This document shows, in pieces, positions 23,486-34,164 of a stretch of DNA of 64,000 nt. The first letter of the stretch is position 1, and every line of letters begins with the position of its first letter. This stretch comes from Hevea brasiliensis. Taxonomy: Eukaryota > Streptophyta > Magnoliopsida > Malpighiales > Euphorbiaceae. The notes beneath the pieces are model-generated. The model searched no databases. It was not told the origin of the DNA and saw only the letters and a list, made by a program, of their open reading frames with translations. The stretch is taken from NCBI RefSeq assembly GCF_030052815.1, contig NC_079500.1, forward strand, positions 5,850,298-5,914,297, read 5' to 3'. The translations under genes were made by a program, and so were the position numbers.

Positions 23486-25955
23486 AATATGCATCTGTAA
23501 TTTTCAACAAAATAGTTGTTTGTGTATGTGCTGCACTTCACTATCCATGATGTAGGGTAATTTCGTTTTTGTGTGATTACTTTTCATAACTGCAAGGGAA
23601 GGGAGAAAGTGAAATAAGAAATAAATGCCATTTCTAAGTAATGCTGCTCAATAGTATTTTTCTGGCACTCTTTTATTAAAAATTGAGGCTGACATGACTT
23701 GGGAATTTCAAGTTAATTGATTGATTCCATACTTTTAGTTGATTAGTCATCATCACTATCTTTTGTTTTTGTTTTAGCAATTATTCAGATTTAATATGTA
23801 TCACTGTAAGAGTTTCGTCTTTCAACCCGGAGCATAGGTTGATAACTAGCTTAAACCCGTTTCAAAAGTTTAGAAAGATGAATTCTGAGAGACAAAAACT
23901 TTAGCTCAGTTGGCTTAGAGATTCATGTCAACTTTACTGAGTTGAATTTCTTGGCCCCTAAAAGTGCATCCTCGATCCTTATGCTTAGTTTGCCATGTAT
24001 CATCAGTTGTTAATTGTTATATAGATATACCATATGGTTAATAGATAAGGGCAACATAAATGATCCTAAGGGCGGTTTGCACTTTGCCCTTTCTATGTGC
24101 CAGATGTTCTGTTTCACTTGTATATAAATTCAACCACCATTTTATTGTCTGGCATTAACACTTCTTTGTTCTGTCATTTGGATTTCTTCAGCAACATTAC
24201 TTCAGTACTTTGTAACTATTTGCTTTCATGTTATTCCTTTTTAGGTTGGTAGACATAGTCCAGCAGGAGCTGTTATTGGCCAATCAGTTTTCAAAACTGA
24301 AGGTGAACGTTACTAAATCTCTTGTTAGTTGGAGCAGTTATATAGAGTGAGTAAAGAAGGCAATGACAACTGTTGGAGTAGGAGGAAAAAAGGAAAAAGA
24401 AAACACAAAGTCCATCAAATCTCAATTCAAATTCAGTCTCCTCAGTAACATACTAGGATAACCTTATCTCAGCACCAGCCCATTACAAAATAGGGAAAGA
24501 AAATGTATAATTGGAATATGAAACCTCCTAATTAGTAAAAATTATTTTGCCAATGATACTAAATTTAAGTCAATTAAGCCCTAGTCCCAATTTAATTTGA
24601 ATCTGCTTTATGGACCTTTTTCTTCCATCTTTAGAAAGGTCTAATGCTGCATAATTCTTATTCATTATTCCACTTCACATCATTCAAGGTCTAGCCCTTG
24701 TCATCTTCTGCCAAATATGTTGATTAATATGGCATCTTAATTAACTAGGAAATCTCCAAACATATCTAGTTTCCCAAAATAAGAAATCTTAATCCAATAA
24801 TTAAAATGTGAGATAATGAGCACCTAGATGAAATATAAATTTATTTATTTTATATGTATATATACACACATGTTGTACTATATAGGAACAATTCTGTACA
24901 AGAAGGGGAAAAAAGAAACGAGATAGTTGGAAAAGAAGTTTAGCAATGTAATTGTGCTTGAAATTGGCCTAAATTTTTTGTGTCAATAAAATATCTCACA
25001 TAATGTCCTTCAAATTGCTGCAAAAATAAGTAAAGCATTAAGTGTGAGGATGCTGTATGCTTCTACTTAATTACTTATCCTTCCAAATAATGATGGCCAA
25101 AAAAGTCTCCAACTTTTGCATCAAGTGCTGGGGTTGTTTGGCATGGAAACTGTAGATGATGACATCTAATGAAACAACCAAATCTTACTCATTGTACTCA
25201 TTTATGTGAAAAAAAAAAGAAGCTGAAGACTTCAAGCAAATAATTATTGATGCTTACCTTGTAATATTCTAGGATGGATTAATATGTCAAAATGGACTTT
25301 GGTTTCTTATAGTTAACTTCAATATTGTCCTGAATTATATTGAAGATTTGGTGCTGTGCTGCTAATCTTTTAGGTTCCTCATAGTGCAATTAGGAAACTT
25401 TTGTCAACGGTATCTCCTCTTGAGTCAGATATGTTCCCTGTTGATTTTCGATCAATTCATGTTCACTATCTCAATAACTTGGAGGAGGATGCTATGTATA
25501 AGCAATGGTGGAGCAATATAAATGAGGTAGGTTTCTTTTCTCCGCAAAATTTGCCCCCTTGAGGCTGGTGGTTTAGTTAGTCCAAATTCCTTGAAAATTT
25601 GCCTCCTGTAATTCTTTGTATAGATTTTGATGCCTGTCTTCCCTGGGCAACTACGCTACATCCGCAAGAACTTGTTCCATGCAGTTTATGTTGTTGATCT
25701 AGCCACCAGTTATGGTCTTGAGGCAAGTGATTTTCTTTCACTCCCTTCCCCCTTCCATTCCCTGCCATCAATAACTACCACTCGACCATGTTAATTCTGT
25801 CAAAATTTTTATAATTTTTGTTCTTGTAAGCCTGCAGTCCATCAAAAGGATTATATCCTTGTATGAGAACAACTTTCCAATGCGATTTGGGTTAATTCTG
25901 TACTCTTTGAATTTCATCAAGAAAATTGAAGTGGGTGGTGGTGATCTCCATGCAC

Positions 25956-27669
25956 GACTGCCACAGTCATCAAGCTTATATCATTATCGCAATCTAAATG
26001 CTTGGCCATCACAATTGCTTAGATTTTCCACAGATGTCTAGAACTCTATTTGACACCACTATCATCACAATTGTGATCCCAAGATCATTCGTTTGCCCAT
26101 AACTCAATGTCACTTGACAAGTGTTTCATCATCTCTATGTATTCTCACTTCATAGGTATTCAAGGTGGCCTCAAGCTCTATTGGCACACCCAATTCATCG
26201 TGGAGTCATTACCCTCTCCTCAAAAGATTATATGTAATGAGGCGTGCAGCCCTCCCACACGTGGTATCAGCACTTTTATCATAATGTGGCTCTCATCACC
26301 ACCATCTCATATTTTAAGATTGTTTTGGCAAACTTTTTCTCATATAAGCTACCACATCCGCATTATGACCTAGTTACCAGTACTAGGCATCCGAAACTTT
26401 GAGTTTTATATGAATATTCGGGCTACCGTTTGCCAACGCAACTTTATAGTGCTTACACGCACAATTGGGCGTCTGCCCTTTCTCATGTTACCACAAGCCA
26501 ACTCGTTACCTCCGAAATTGGACCTTGGGTTTTATACCCTCTCTAGGCTTATCGTAAGCCAATTCAATTTTCTACGCAACATGATTTGGGATCCACCTGT
26601 CCTTTTTTCGAATTCATCTCATAGCTGATTTTAACTTCAGCAGCTCTTAGCATCTATCGCCTCGTAATTAAATGGGATTCAATGGAATCCACGCATAATC
26701 CGAACTTGTCATCAATGGCACGCAACGACTGTCTCGTCTCAAGTTGCACTCTAGCAACAGTTTCACTTTCTATGTTATCCATAGAATAACAACATTCTTA
26801 TTTCAAGGGACTCAATACATTTCTCATCCTTCATTTGAAGGTTCTAGCAGCCAACAGCAATGGTTACTCTCCAGGGGAGAAAACAACCATCTCAATATCG
26901 ATTAAAGGTATTTCAACCCATCATTCCGAAGGTTCACATAACCATTAAGCTATCTCGAATTTCCCATCTCTTTACCCAACTAGGGTAAGACACCATCTCA
27001 GTGAGATAAGCCATCGGTTTCTTAATCTCTTAGGGATAGCACCCCCATATCTCGAAAGACTTCCACAGTCTATTAACAATTCGCATTCGTCTTATCAATC
27101 CTTGGGGCTTACTCGTCCCCACACATCTCGAAGACTTTCTCAGTCTTTTAAGCAATCCCGAGTATTGTATCTCATCACCCGACAAGGGTCATTCACCATC
27201 TTAATGGCTTTAGGGCTACCATTTGCCCAATATTTTCTAATGTTTTCTGAATATCGATTGTCTCATTTTTGTCCGACCAAAGTCTTAAATGATGTTACTT
27301 GCTTGGCAAATGTCATTTGCCCATTTCGCACCCCGTTTTGCCCACGTTAGCATCCTTTGTATTAATGATCCCCAATTGGTGTACCGCACTCACATACCAC
27401 CTCTTAAGGACTCAATAACATCAAGAATACTCATTTGCCCAACATATCACTTATACGTTGTGCATGCCACAATATGTTTCTAATAAGGACATCATGCCCT
27501 TCCCCCATTTCGGGGTTGTATACTCCACTCACCCTTTCTCAAGGTGAACACACAGTTAGCTTTCATCGCTTTTCATCGTTTCTCATTATTTTTGTATCTC
27601 GTGTGCATCACACAATCGAAGGTTTCTCAAGGGAGGTATGGATTATTATCCATCACGAGCACTGACCTT
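25956..27669. mobile_element. unclassified repetitive insert replacing UGGT exons
   Basis: The insert starts where UGGT similarity stops and runs to the LTR at 27684. It is clearly less AT-rich than the flanking introns and has many recurring phrases (CTCGAAGACTT.C.CAGTCT twice, near 27054 and 27127). No long ORF is present on the minus strand. The plus-strand ORFs are short and show no family signature. A minus-strand PBS-like site at its right edge (27670-27681) suggests it is the internal region of a minus-strand LTR element lacking genes, or a rotted one. Class unresolved. Confidence 0.45.
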
Positions 27670-27681
27670 GCTTTGATACCA
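27670..27681 (-). other. PBS-like site, minus strand
   Basis: On the minus strand this reads TGGTATCAAAGC, two bases from the LTR terminus at 27684. It differs by one base from the initiator-tRNA-Met primer site (TGGTATCAGAGC). It would serve as PBS for an element read leftward. Confidence 0.55.
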
Positions 27682-27683
27682 AC

Positions 27684-28558
27684 TGTCACGGGGCCACTTC
27701 CTAGCTCGGACAGTAGTCCCATGCGGCGCCTAAACTTCCACTCAATCTAGGCCAGCCTACTCGTATTCAAGGGTCTTTCCCCTTGTAGAGGATCTCAAAT
27801 ATTCTTATCGAGGGTTTTTCACGTATCTAGCCCAATAATTGAGCATTGATATTCCTTGTAGCACGATGTCGCCCTTCATCGTGTACATCCCCAAGCATCG
27901 TCTGAAAGCAAGGCAATAAGCAACATTCGACTGTATGGCTGAACCCAAAGCCAATCTATAATATTTGTTCCCCTATACCGAGTAGCATCATTGGCCCTTA
28001 TACCGAGCAGCATCGTCGGCCTTATATGGAAATCTCAGGCCTAGGAGAGACACGCACTACAAGCTCCTCGGCCTTGTACTGTCCATGAAGCTCCTTCTTC
28101 ATGGAGACACCGAGCTCCTATCTCTCGAGAGCACGATGCCCGCCGCCTAGTACAATGAGTACGTAGGGAGCTCACTTAGAGTCACACCTTTACGCCAGTG
28201 ACCCCGGGGATGGTGGAGAGCTTGACACCAACTTCGGCAACTAGCTGGGCCCGTCTGTGCTCACCAGTGGCCAACTAGTCACACCCCCCTAAAGAGCATT
28301 AGGAACATAGTGACCTTTGGCAGGAGGAGACATCAGTATGTCTCAGTGGTCACACCCCCCTGCACTTCTCCATATTTATAAATGTGTCCGCCAAACTTCT
28401 CATTCTTCTCAATTGTGCCCTTACACCATTTCATAGGCCTACGGCTTGGCTAGGTTTGGCCAATCCTCACGGGGTAACGGGCTGTCCCTCTTACACTAGG
28501 GGCCCTGGCCAAGGGGGACCTAGGCTCCGTACGGGGCTAGAACTCCCGTCCCGTGACA
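27684..28558 (+). repeat. 875-bp LTR with perfect 9-bp inverted termini
   Basis: Starts TGTCACGGG and ends CCCGTGACA. The last roughly 80 bp (GGGGCCCTGGCCAAGGGGGA onward) are near-identical to the 3' ends of the TRIM-array LTRs further right, so the families are related or recombined. It is followed two or three bases later by a plus-strand PBS at 28562 and preceded by a minus-strand PBS-like site at 27670. Interior positions 28240-28340 carry repeated CAGTGGCCA / GGTCACACCCCCCT phrases. Confidence 0.7.
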
Positions 28559-28561
28559 AAG

Positions 28562-28573
28562 TGGTATCAGAGC
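28562..28573 (+). other. primer-binding site (initiator tRNA-Met)
   Basis: TGGTATCAGAGC follows the LTR end GTGACA and AAG. After it the sequence jumps directly into the interior of a TRIM-array LTR (from 28577) and not into an internal domain, so a recombination junction lies at about 28575. Confidence 0.75.
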
Positions 28574-28576
28574 AGT

Positions 28577-28813
28577 ATGTAATAGCTGGTAGTTCCCCAC
28601 TTCTGTTCTTGGCAGTTGACAAGGTCGTCACAAACTAACTCTTGCCCTATGGAGCTAACCGTTCTGAATTTGTACAGGTACGTGTGAGAAACCTCGAAGA
28701 TGCTTATTATTTGGGCCTCAGCGAGCTTGCCAGATAGGGGGAAGGCTGGCCTAGGGGCCCTGGCCAAAGGGGACCTAGGCGCTGCACGGGGCTAGAACTC
28801 ACGTCCCGTGACA
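28577..28813 (+). repeat. TRIM-array LTR, 3' part only
   Basis: Begins inside the LTR at a position equivalent to about 29272 (ATGTAA.RG.T.GGYAGTTCCCCAC) and ends ACGTCCCGTGACA. It is followed by the PBS TGGTATCAGAGC at 28817-28828. Confidence 0.85.
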
Positions 28814-28929
28814 ATGTGGTATCAGAGCAGGCCCCAGATGATCCGAATAACGCCAAGCGCCCCAACGAGACTGGGGTAGGCAAGGTACCGATAACGATAA
28901 GGGTGTTGCTGGAATCGGGTGGAGGAGAG
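28814..28929 (+). other. TRIM internal domain, 116 bp (PBS to PPT)
   Basis: PBS at 28817-28828, then GATCCGAATAACGCCAAGCG, ending in the purine tract GGGTGGAGGAGAG against the next LTR start at 28930. No room for a gene. Confidence 0.85.
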
Positions 28930-29506
28930 TGTCAGGCCTCAATGGGACATAGGTATACAAGGGCTTCTCAATCCCACATCGGACAAGAAAGGGGTCGATC
29001 CAAGGGATAAGTGTGGCCTGTCATGCAGCTTGTATGTGTCTGGCGAGTAATATGATGAATCTTGGCAAGGCATTTTGGAGGATGTCTGGGTGCGGAAGCA
29101 GGCGAGTGCATTGGTAAACTGGTGGCCAACATGTTGCTTAAGTGTTTGCATTGGGTTAGCGCAACAAATGGTGTGTGGGCTCCTACGTGCGAGGGAGTGT
29201 GACAAGTTGCGTAGGGAAGCGACATGAACGCACGCAAACGAGAGCGTTTGCGGGATTGGGTAGGGGAGAATGTAACGGTTCGGCAGTTCCCCACTCCTAT
29301 TCTTGGCAGTTGGCAAGGCCGTCATAGGATATCTCTTGTTCTATGGAGCTAACCAGTGTGAATCTGAACAGGTACATGCAAGAAACCTCGAAGATGCTTA
29401 ATATTTGGGCTCAGTAAGCTTGCCAGATAGGGGGAAGGCTGGCCTAGGGGCCCTGGCCAAGGGGGACCTAGGCGCCGTACAGGGCTAGAACTCCCGTTTC
29501 GTGACA
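28930..29506 (+). repeat. complete TRIM-array LTR (577 bp)
   Basis: Starts TGTCAGGCCTCAATGGGACA and ends CCCGTTTCGTGACA. A PBS variant, TGGTATCAGATC, follows at 29510-29521. Confidence 0.85.
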
Positions 29507-30763
29507 AAGTGGTATCAGATCAGGCCCTAAATGATCCGAATCACGCTAAGCGCCCCAATGAGACGGGATTAGGCAGGGTGCCGATAGCCTACGGCACCTG
29601 AACCAAGATCGGGTCACGTGTCCCAGTATCCAACACGTTGACATGAGGAAACGACCGACACTACTGGAAACGCTGGTCAAGCTCAAATTATTGGAAATAG
29701 GAAACGCGTTTCTTTAAAGAAAATTAAAAAAAAAAAGGAAAATGGGTAGGTTAAAGTCGATCACTTCACAATATTCACCATCAAGATCAACAGAAAAGGA
29801 AGAAGAAGAAAAAGAAAAAGAAAGGGAATATCAGACCTTCAACGGCAGTATCGCAGTTCGCAGGTAAGGATCGCAACATCCTTTCTCTTCTTTTCTCTTT
29901 GGTCTGCCATATTCATTCTCTGATATGCCTTCTCCATCCTTATCAACAGAAGAAGAAGAAGAAGAAGAAGAAGAAGAAGCAGAAGGGAGGAACGACGACA
30001 AGTACATCACAGGTAGGTAACGATGGCCTTTCCTCTTTTTTTGCTCCCCATTGCAGTATTAGGTTTATATTAGGATTTGATTAATTTATTATTATTTAAT
30101 TTATTATTTTCCTTTTCTAATTTCTTTGTGAAACAATTTTATTAAGCAATTTCCATTAATTAATTACAATTTTATTCTATTAGTTAATCATAAATTTATC
30201 ATATTTAATATTATTTTTTTTTCTCTAAATGTATATTCCATAATTAGATTTTTCTTAAACCAAATTTGAGGAGTTATCATAAATATTTTTTTTTAAAAAA
30301 AAAGAAAGATAAAAAAAAATTTCTCTTAAATTCACTAAAAATTTGCAAGATTTGCCATATTTTTACTATCAACATTTTGAAGGAAATTAAGGACAAATGT
30401 AAATATATTTTTAAAGTTATTTTTAAAATTATAAAATTTCAAGTTTAAATTCTAATTAATGATAAATAAAAAAAATTCCAACATTCAAAATTTGCATTTT
30501 ATATTAATATATTTTATATTTTTGTAATAATTTATATATAATGTGTTTAATATAATTTGTTTTAATGTATTGTTATATTATATATTAAAATTTTTCATAA
30601 TAATTTTTATAGTCAATTTATTCGATTTTATTATTTAATTATTTAATCTTTTAATATATAATTTGCATTGTGCTTTAATCCTAAGTATATTATTTGTTTG
30701 AATAATTTGTAAATTGTATAAAATTGTATTTTCTTTTTGTCATTTTGATAGGACAATATTTGA

Positions 30764-33045
30764 ATGGATTATTCAAACTCTAATTCTACTCAAGCAAATA
30801 GCACTAGTGCCAATTCTTCAAAAACTAGGGAGGAAGAATTTAATCATTTGTGGAGATATGTAACTAAACTTGAGAAAACTGTAGAATGAGGGGGTAATTG
30901 TAAATGTATATGCAATTTTTGTGGACAAGAAAAGCAAGGGACTTATACTAAAGTGAAGGCTCATTTATTGAAAATCACTGGAAAAGGGATTGGTGTGTGT
31001 AAAAAAGTGATAAATGATAGTATTTCTGAAATGAGAAAACAGGAGGATGAGGCAACAAACAGAATTACTAATTCACAATCTAGGCGAGTTTCTTTGCCCA
31101 TTAGTATAACTTCTGTTCCTTCATTGAATATAACTGAACCAAGTATTTCAACAGCTTTGAAGAAAGAAGAGTTAATGATTCTCCTCTTGGTAGAGCTTTT
31201 GACTTGCAAACTATAGCTCAATTAGATGCAGAGATTGCTAGAATGTTCTACACTAGGGGTCTACCTTTTAATTTTGCTAGAAATCCTTATTATGTGAGTT
31301 CTTATTCTTTTGCTGCTAATCATGCTTTGGGTGGTTATGTGCCGCCTGGTTATAACAAATTGAGAACCACATTACTTTAGCAAGAAAAAGCAAATGTAGA
31401 GAGGTTGCTTGAACTAATTAAAAGCACTTGGTTCGAAAAGGGTGTTAGTATTGTGAGTGATGGATGGAGTCATCCCCAGAGGAGGCCTTTGATTAATTTT
31501 ATGGTTGTTTCTGAGTCTGGCCCCATGTTTATCAAATCTGTAGATTGTTCTGGTGAAGTGAAAGATAAGCAATTTATTGCTAGTTTGCTAAAAGAAGTAA
31601 TTGATGAGGTGGGTCATCAAAAAATGGTACAAGTCATTACTGATAATACTTGAAATTGTAAAGGTGCTGGAGAAATCATTGAGGGAATGTTTCCACATAT
31701 TTATTGGACTCCTTGTGTTATGCACACTCTTAATCTTGCTTTGAAGAATATATGTGCAGCAAAAAATTTGAAAACTAATCAAGAAACTTATGATGTGTGT
31801 CACTGGATCACTGAAATCCACGGGGATGCTTTGCAAATCAAGAATTTTATAATGAATTATTCCATGAGGCTTGCAATTTATAATCGGTTTAGCCCTTTGA
31901 AATTGCTTTCAGTTGCTGATACTCGTTTTGCTTCTATTGTTGTGATGCTTAAAAGATTTAAACTTATTAGGCGTGCTTTAGAAGCAATGGTTATGAGCGA
32001 TCAATGGGCACAATACCGAGAAGATGACCAAGGCAAAGTTAGATTTATTCGTGATAAAGTGGTAGATGAGGATTGGTGGGAAAATATTGATTACATCATT
32101 GCTTTTACTGGGCCCATTTATGACATGATCAGAGTTTGTGACACAGACAAACCATGCCTTCATTTGGTTTATGAGTTGTGGGATTCTATGATTGAAAAGG
32201 TGAAGCAAGTTATTTTTGATCATGAAGGAAAGTAAACAGATGTGTTTTCTCCTTTCTATTATGCGGTTCATCGAATTCTTGTTGATCATTGGGCAAAGAG
32301 CAACACTCCCCTTTATTGTTTGGCTCATTCATTAAATCCAAAGTAAATTTCTAACTTATATACTCATCTTCTTGTTATAATTTTTTTTTATTATTTTCTG
32401 AATTTATTTTCTTATTTTTGAAGATTTTATAGTGAAAAATGGCTTCAAGAGGGAGAAGGTAGAGTGCCTCTTCATATAGATGGAGAAGTATCAATTGAAA
32501 GAATTAAATGCTTTAGGAGGATTTTTTCTAATGAAGATGAGCGAATTAGAGCAAATGATGAATTTGCAAATTTTTCTTTGAAAAGTGGAGCTTTTGCTGA
32601 TCCTGATTCTATTGGAAGTATGTATGTTACAGATCCTAGGAAATGGTGGGCATGTTTTGGTTCTAATGCACCTTTACTTCAAAGGTTGGCTTTTAAAGTG
32701 CTTGGACAACCTACTTCCTCCTCTTGTTGTGAAAGAAATTGGAGTATTTATTCCTTCATTCATTCATGTAGAAGGAATAAATTAACTCCAAAACGTGCAG
32801 AGGACTCAGTTTTTATCCATAATAATCTTCGTCTTCTGTCGAGAAACTCCTTCACATATTATGATGAGAAGACAAAATTGTGGGATGTTGGTGGTGATCA
32901 ATTTGGGAGTATGGAAGATGTGGGAGTTCTTGAATTTGCCAACCTTTCATTGGATCAACCAGAGTTAGAGTCTGTTTTATTTGATGAAAATGCAACTACA
33001 AGCATGGAGAAGGAGAAAGACAGTGAAGTTGAGGAAATATCATAA
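30764..33045 (+). pseudogene. hAT transposase, broken by stops and a frameshift
   Basis: The start ATG is at 30764. A BED-type zinc finger follows (CNFC... VKAHL, about 30910-30970). A DUF659-like segment has SDGWSHPQRRPLINF (about 31455) and QVITDN (about 31632). The C-terminal exon (about 32424-33045, after a short intron) holds the hAT dimerisation domain with RKWWACFG and SSCCERNWS, which keeps the conserved Glu and Trp. Lesions seen: TGA 30887-30889, frame change near 31170, TAG 31378-31380, TGA 31651-31653 and TAA 32233-32235. The frame resumes after each, so these are decay mutations and not introns. The protein would have cut and pasted the element. The copy is dead but could still be moved by a related transposase. 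Confidence 0.88.
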
Positions 33046-33186
33046 ATTTCATTATCTTTTCTTTTTTAACATTTGAATGTATTATAGTTAATGTTTATTT
33101 CTTATAAGTATGAAACTTCTAAATATGTATCTTTATGGTTAAATTTGAATGTTGATTTGGCTTTATTTATTATTGAACATCTTTCA

Positions 33187-33188
<2 letters not shown>

Positions 33189-33247
<59 letters not shown>
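33189..33247. repeat. (TA)n microsatellite
   Basis: About 29 uninterrupted TA units near the right end of the hAT element. Confidence 0.95.
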
Positions 33248-33250
<3 letters not shown>

Positions 33251-33345
33251 CTGTATTTTTTATATTTACACGTTTCCCCCACGTTTCCGTTTCCTATATT
33301 TTTTAAAATGCCGTTTTCCCGTGTTCGCGTTTCCGTGCTACATAG

Positions 33346-33470
33346 TCGATAGTGATAAGGGTGTTGCTGGAATCGGGTATGATCCGAATCACGCTAAGCG
33401 CCCCAACGAGACCGGGGTAGGCAGGGTGCCGATAGCGATAAGGGTGTTGTTGGAATCGGGTGGGGGAGAG
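33346..33470 (+). other. TRIM internal domain, right part, with partial duplication
   Basis: After the hAT target duplication the internal sequence runs to GGAATCGGGT (about 33377), then restarts at ATGATCCGAATCACGC and runs again to the PPT GGGTGGGGGAGAG. The second pass lacks a PBS, so a piece of INT is duplicated or two INTs have recombined. Confidence 0.7.
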
Positions 33471-34048
33471 TGTTAGGCCTCAATGGGATAGAGGTAGACA
33501 AGGGCTTTTCAATCCCACATCAGACAAGAAATGGGTCGATCCAAGAGACAAGTGCGGTCTGTAATGCAACATATTAGTGTCTGGCGAACAATGTGAAGAA
33601 TCTTGGCAAGGCATTTATGAGGATGTCTACGTGCGGCAGTGGGCGAGTGCTTTGGCTAGTTGGTGGCCAATTTGTTGCTTAAGTATTTGCGTTGGGCGAG
33701 CTCAACAAATGGTATGTGGGCTCCTATGTGCGAGGGGGCGTGACAAGTTGCACAAGGAAGCGATGTGAACACACGCAAACGAGGACGTTTGCGGGATTAG
33801 GTGGGGGAGAATGTAACGGTTCGGTAGTTCCTTACTCCTATTCTTAGCAGTTGGCAAGGTCGTCACAAGCTAACTCTTGCCTTATGGAGCTAACCATTGT
33901 GAATCTATATAGGTATGTGCGAGAAATCTCGAAGATGCTTATTATTTGGGCCTCAGCGAGCTTGCCAACTAGGGAGAAGGCTGGCATAGGGGCCTTGGCC
34001 AAGGGGGACCTAGGCGCCATACGGGGCTAGAACTCTTGTCCCATGAGA
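33471..34048 (+). repeat. complete TRIM-array LTR (578 bp)
   Basis: Starts TGTTAGGCCTCAATGGGA and ends GTCCCATGAGA, a mutated form of the usual CCCGTGACA. PBS TGGTATCAGAGC follows at 34052-34063. Confidence 0.85.
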
Positions 34049-34164
34049 AAGTGGTATCAGAGCAGGCCCCAGATGATCCGAATCAAGCTAAGCGCCCCAA
34101 CTAGACAGGGGTAGGCAGGATGCCGATAGCGACAAGGGTGTTGCTGGAATCGGGTGGGGGAGAG
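34049..34164 (+). other. TRIM internal domain, 116 bp (PBS to PPT)
   Basis: Same length and layout as 28814-28929, with the PPT GGGTGGGGGAGAG touching the LTR at 34165. Confidence 0.85.

Larger units (their letters stand above)
15091..25955 (+). pseudogene. UGGT: UDP-glucose:glycoprotein glucosyltransferase (UGGT), 5' twelve exons, disrupted
   Basis: UGGT is the ER-lumenal folding sensor that re-glucosylates misfolded glycoproteins for calnexin/calreticulin retention (family knowledge). Exons inferred from splice signals and protein similarity: 15091-15250, 16184-16637, 16748-16894, 19062-19233, 20805-20878, 22316-22412, 22453-22565, 22696-22811, 24245-24302, 25374-25526, 25624-25722, 25838-about 25955. 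Exon 1 encodes a signal peptide (CVLIILLCVSFSGIVSVCG) then PKNVQVAVRAKW. Together they cover about the first 560 of 1,600 residues. Lesions: frameshift near 15222 in exon 1; TAA at 16635-16637 at the exon 2 donor; frame change near 16845 in exon 3; TGA at 22355-22357 (exon 6); TGA at 22735-22737 (exon 8). Both TGAs sit where the family has Arg, as expected from CGA decay. Exon 11 uses a GC donor. Similarity ends at about 25955, where repeats begin. Confidence 0.92.
29589..33345 (+). mobile_element. hAT-superfamily DNA transposon (3.76 kb) inserted in a TRIM internal domain
   Basis: Flanked by an 8-bp duplication CCGATAGC (29581-29588) and TCGATAGT (33346-33353), which differ only by C/T at the two ends. 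Outside them the TRIM internal sequence continues as GATAAGGGTG, as in the intact copies. Ends are CTACGGCACCTGAA and, reverse-complemented, CTATGTAGCACGGAA, an imperfect terminal inverted repeat. The length and 8-bp duplication are standard for Ac/Tam3-like hAT elements. It carries a broken transposase gene on the same strand. AT-rich subterminal DNA lies at 30060-30740, an AAG-repeat at 29948-29979 and a (TA)n tract at 33189-33247. Confidence 0.88.

Noticed and set aside
26107..27750. Series of plus-strand ORFs of 60-90 codons
   Set aside because: No shared frame, no family motif, and they lie in a repetitive block whose PBS-like site points to the other strand.
28939..29325. Minus-strand 128-codon ORF
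   Set aside because: It is antisense to a TRIM LTR and recurs in degraded form in the other LTR copies (for example 34354-34560), as expected for a repeat shadow.
29899..30084. Poly-lysine ORF
   Set aside because: Direct translation of the AAG microsatellite at 29948-29979.
33149..33476. Tyr-Ile repeat proteins
   Set aside because: Direct translation of the (TA)n microsatellite.
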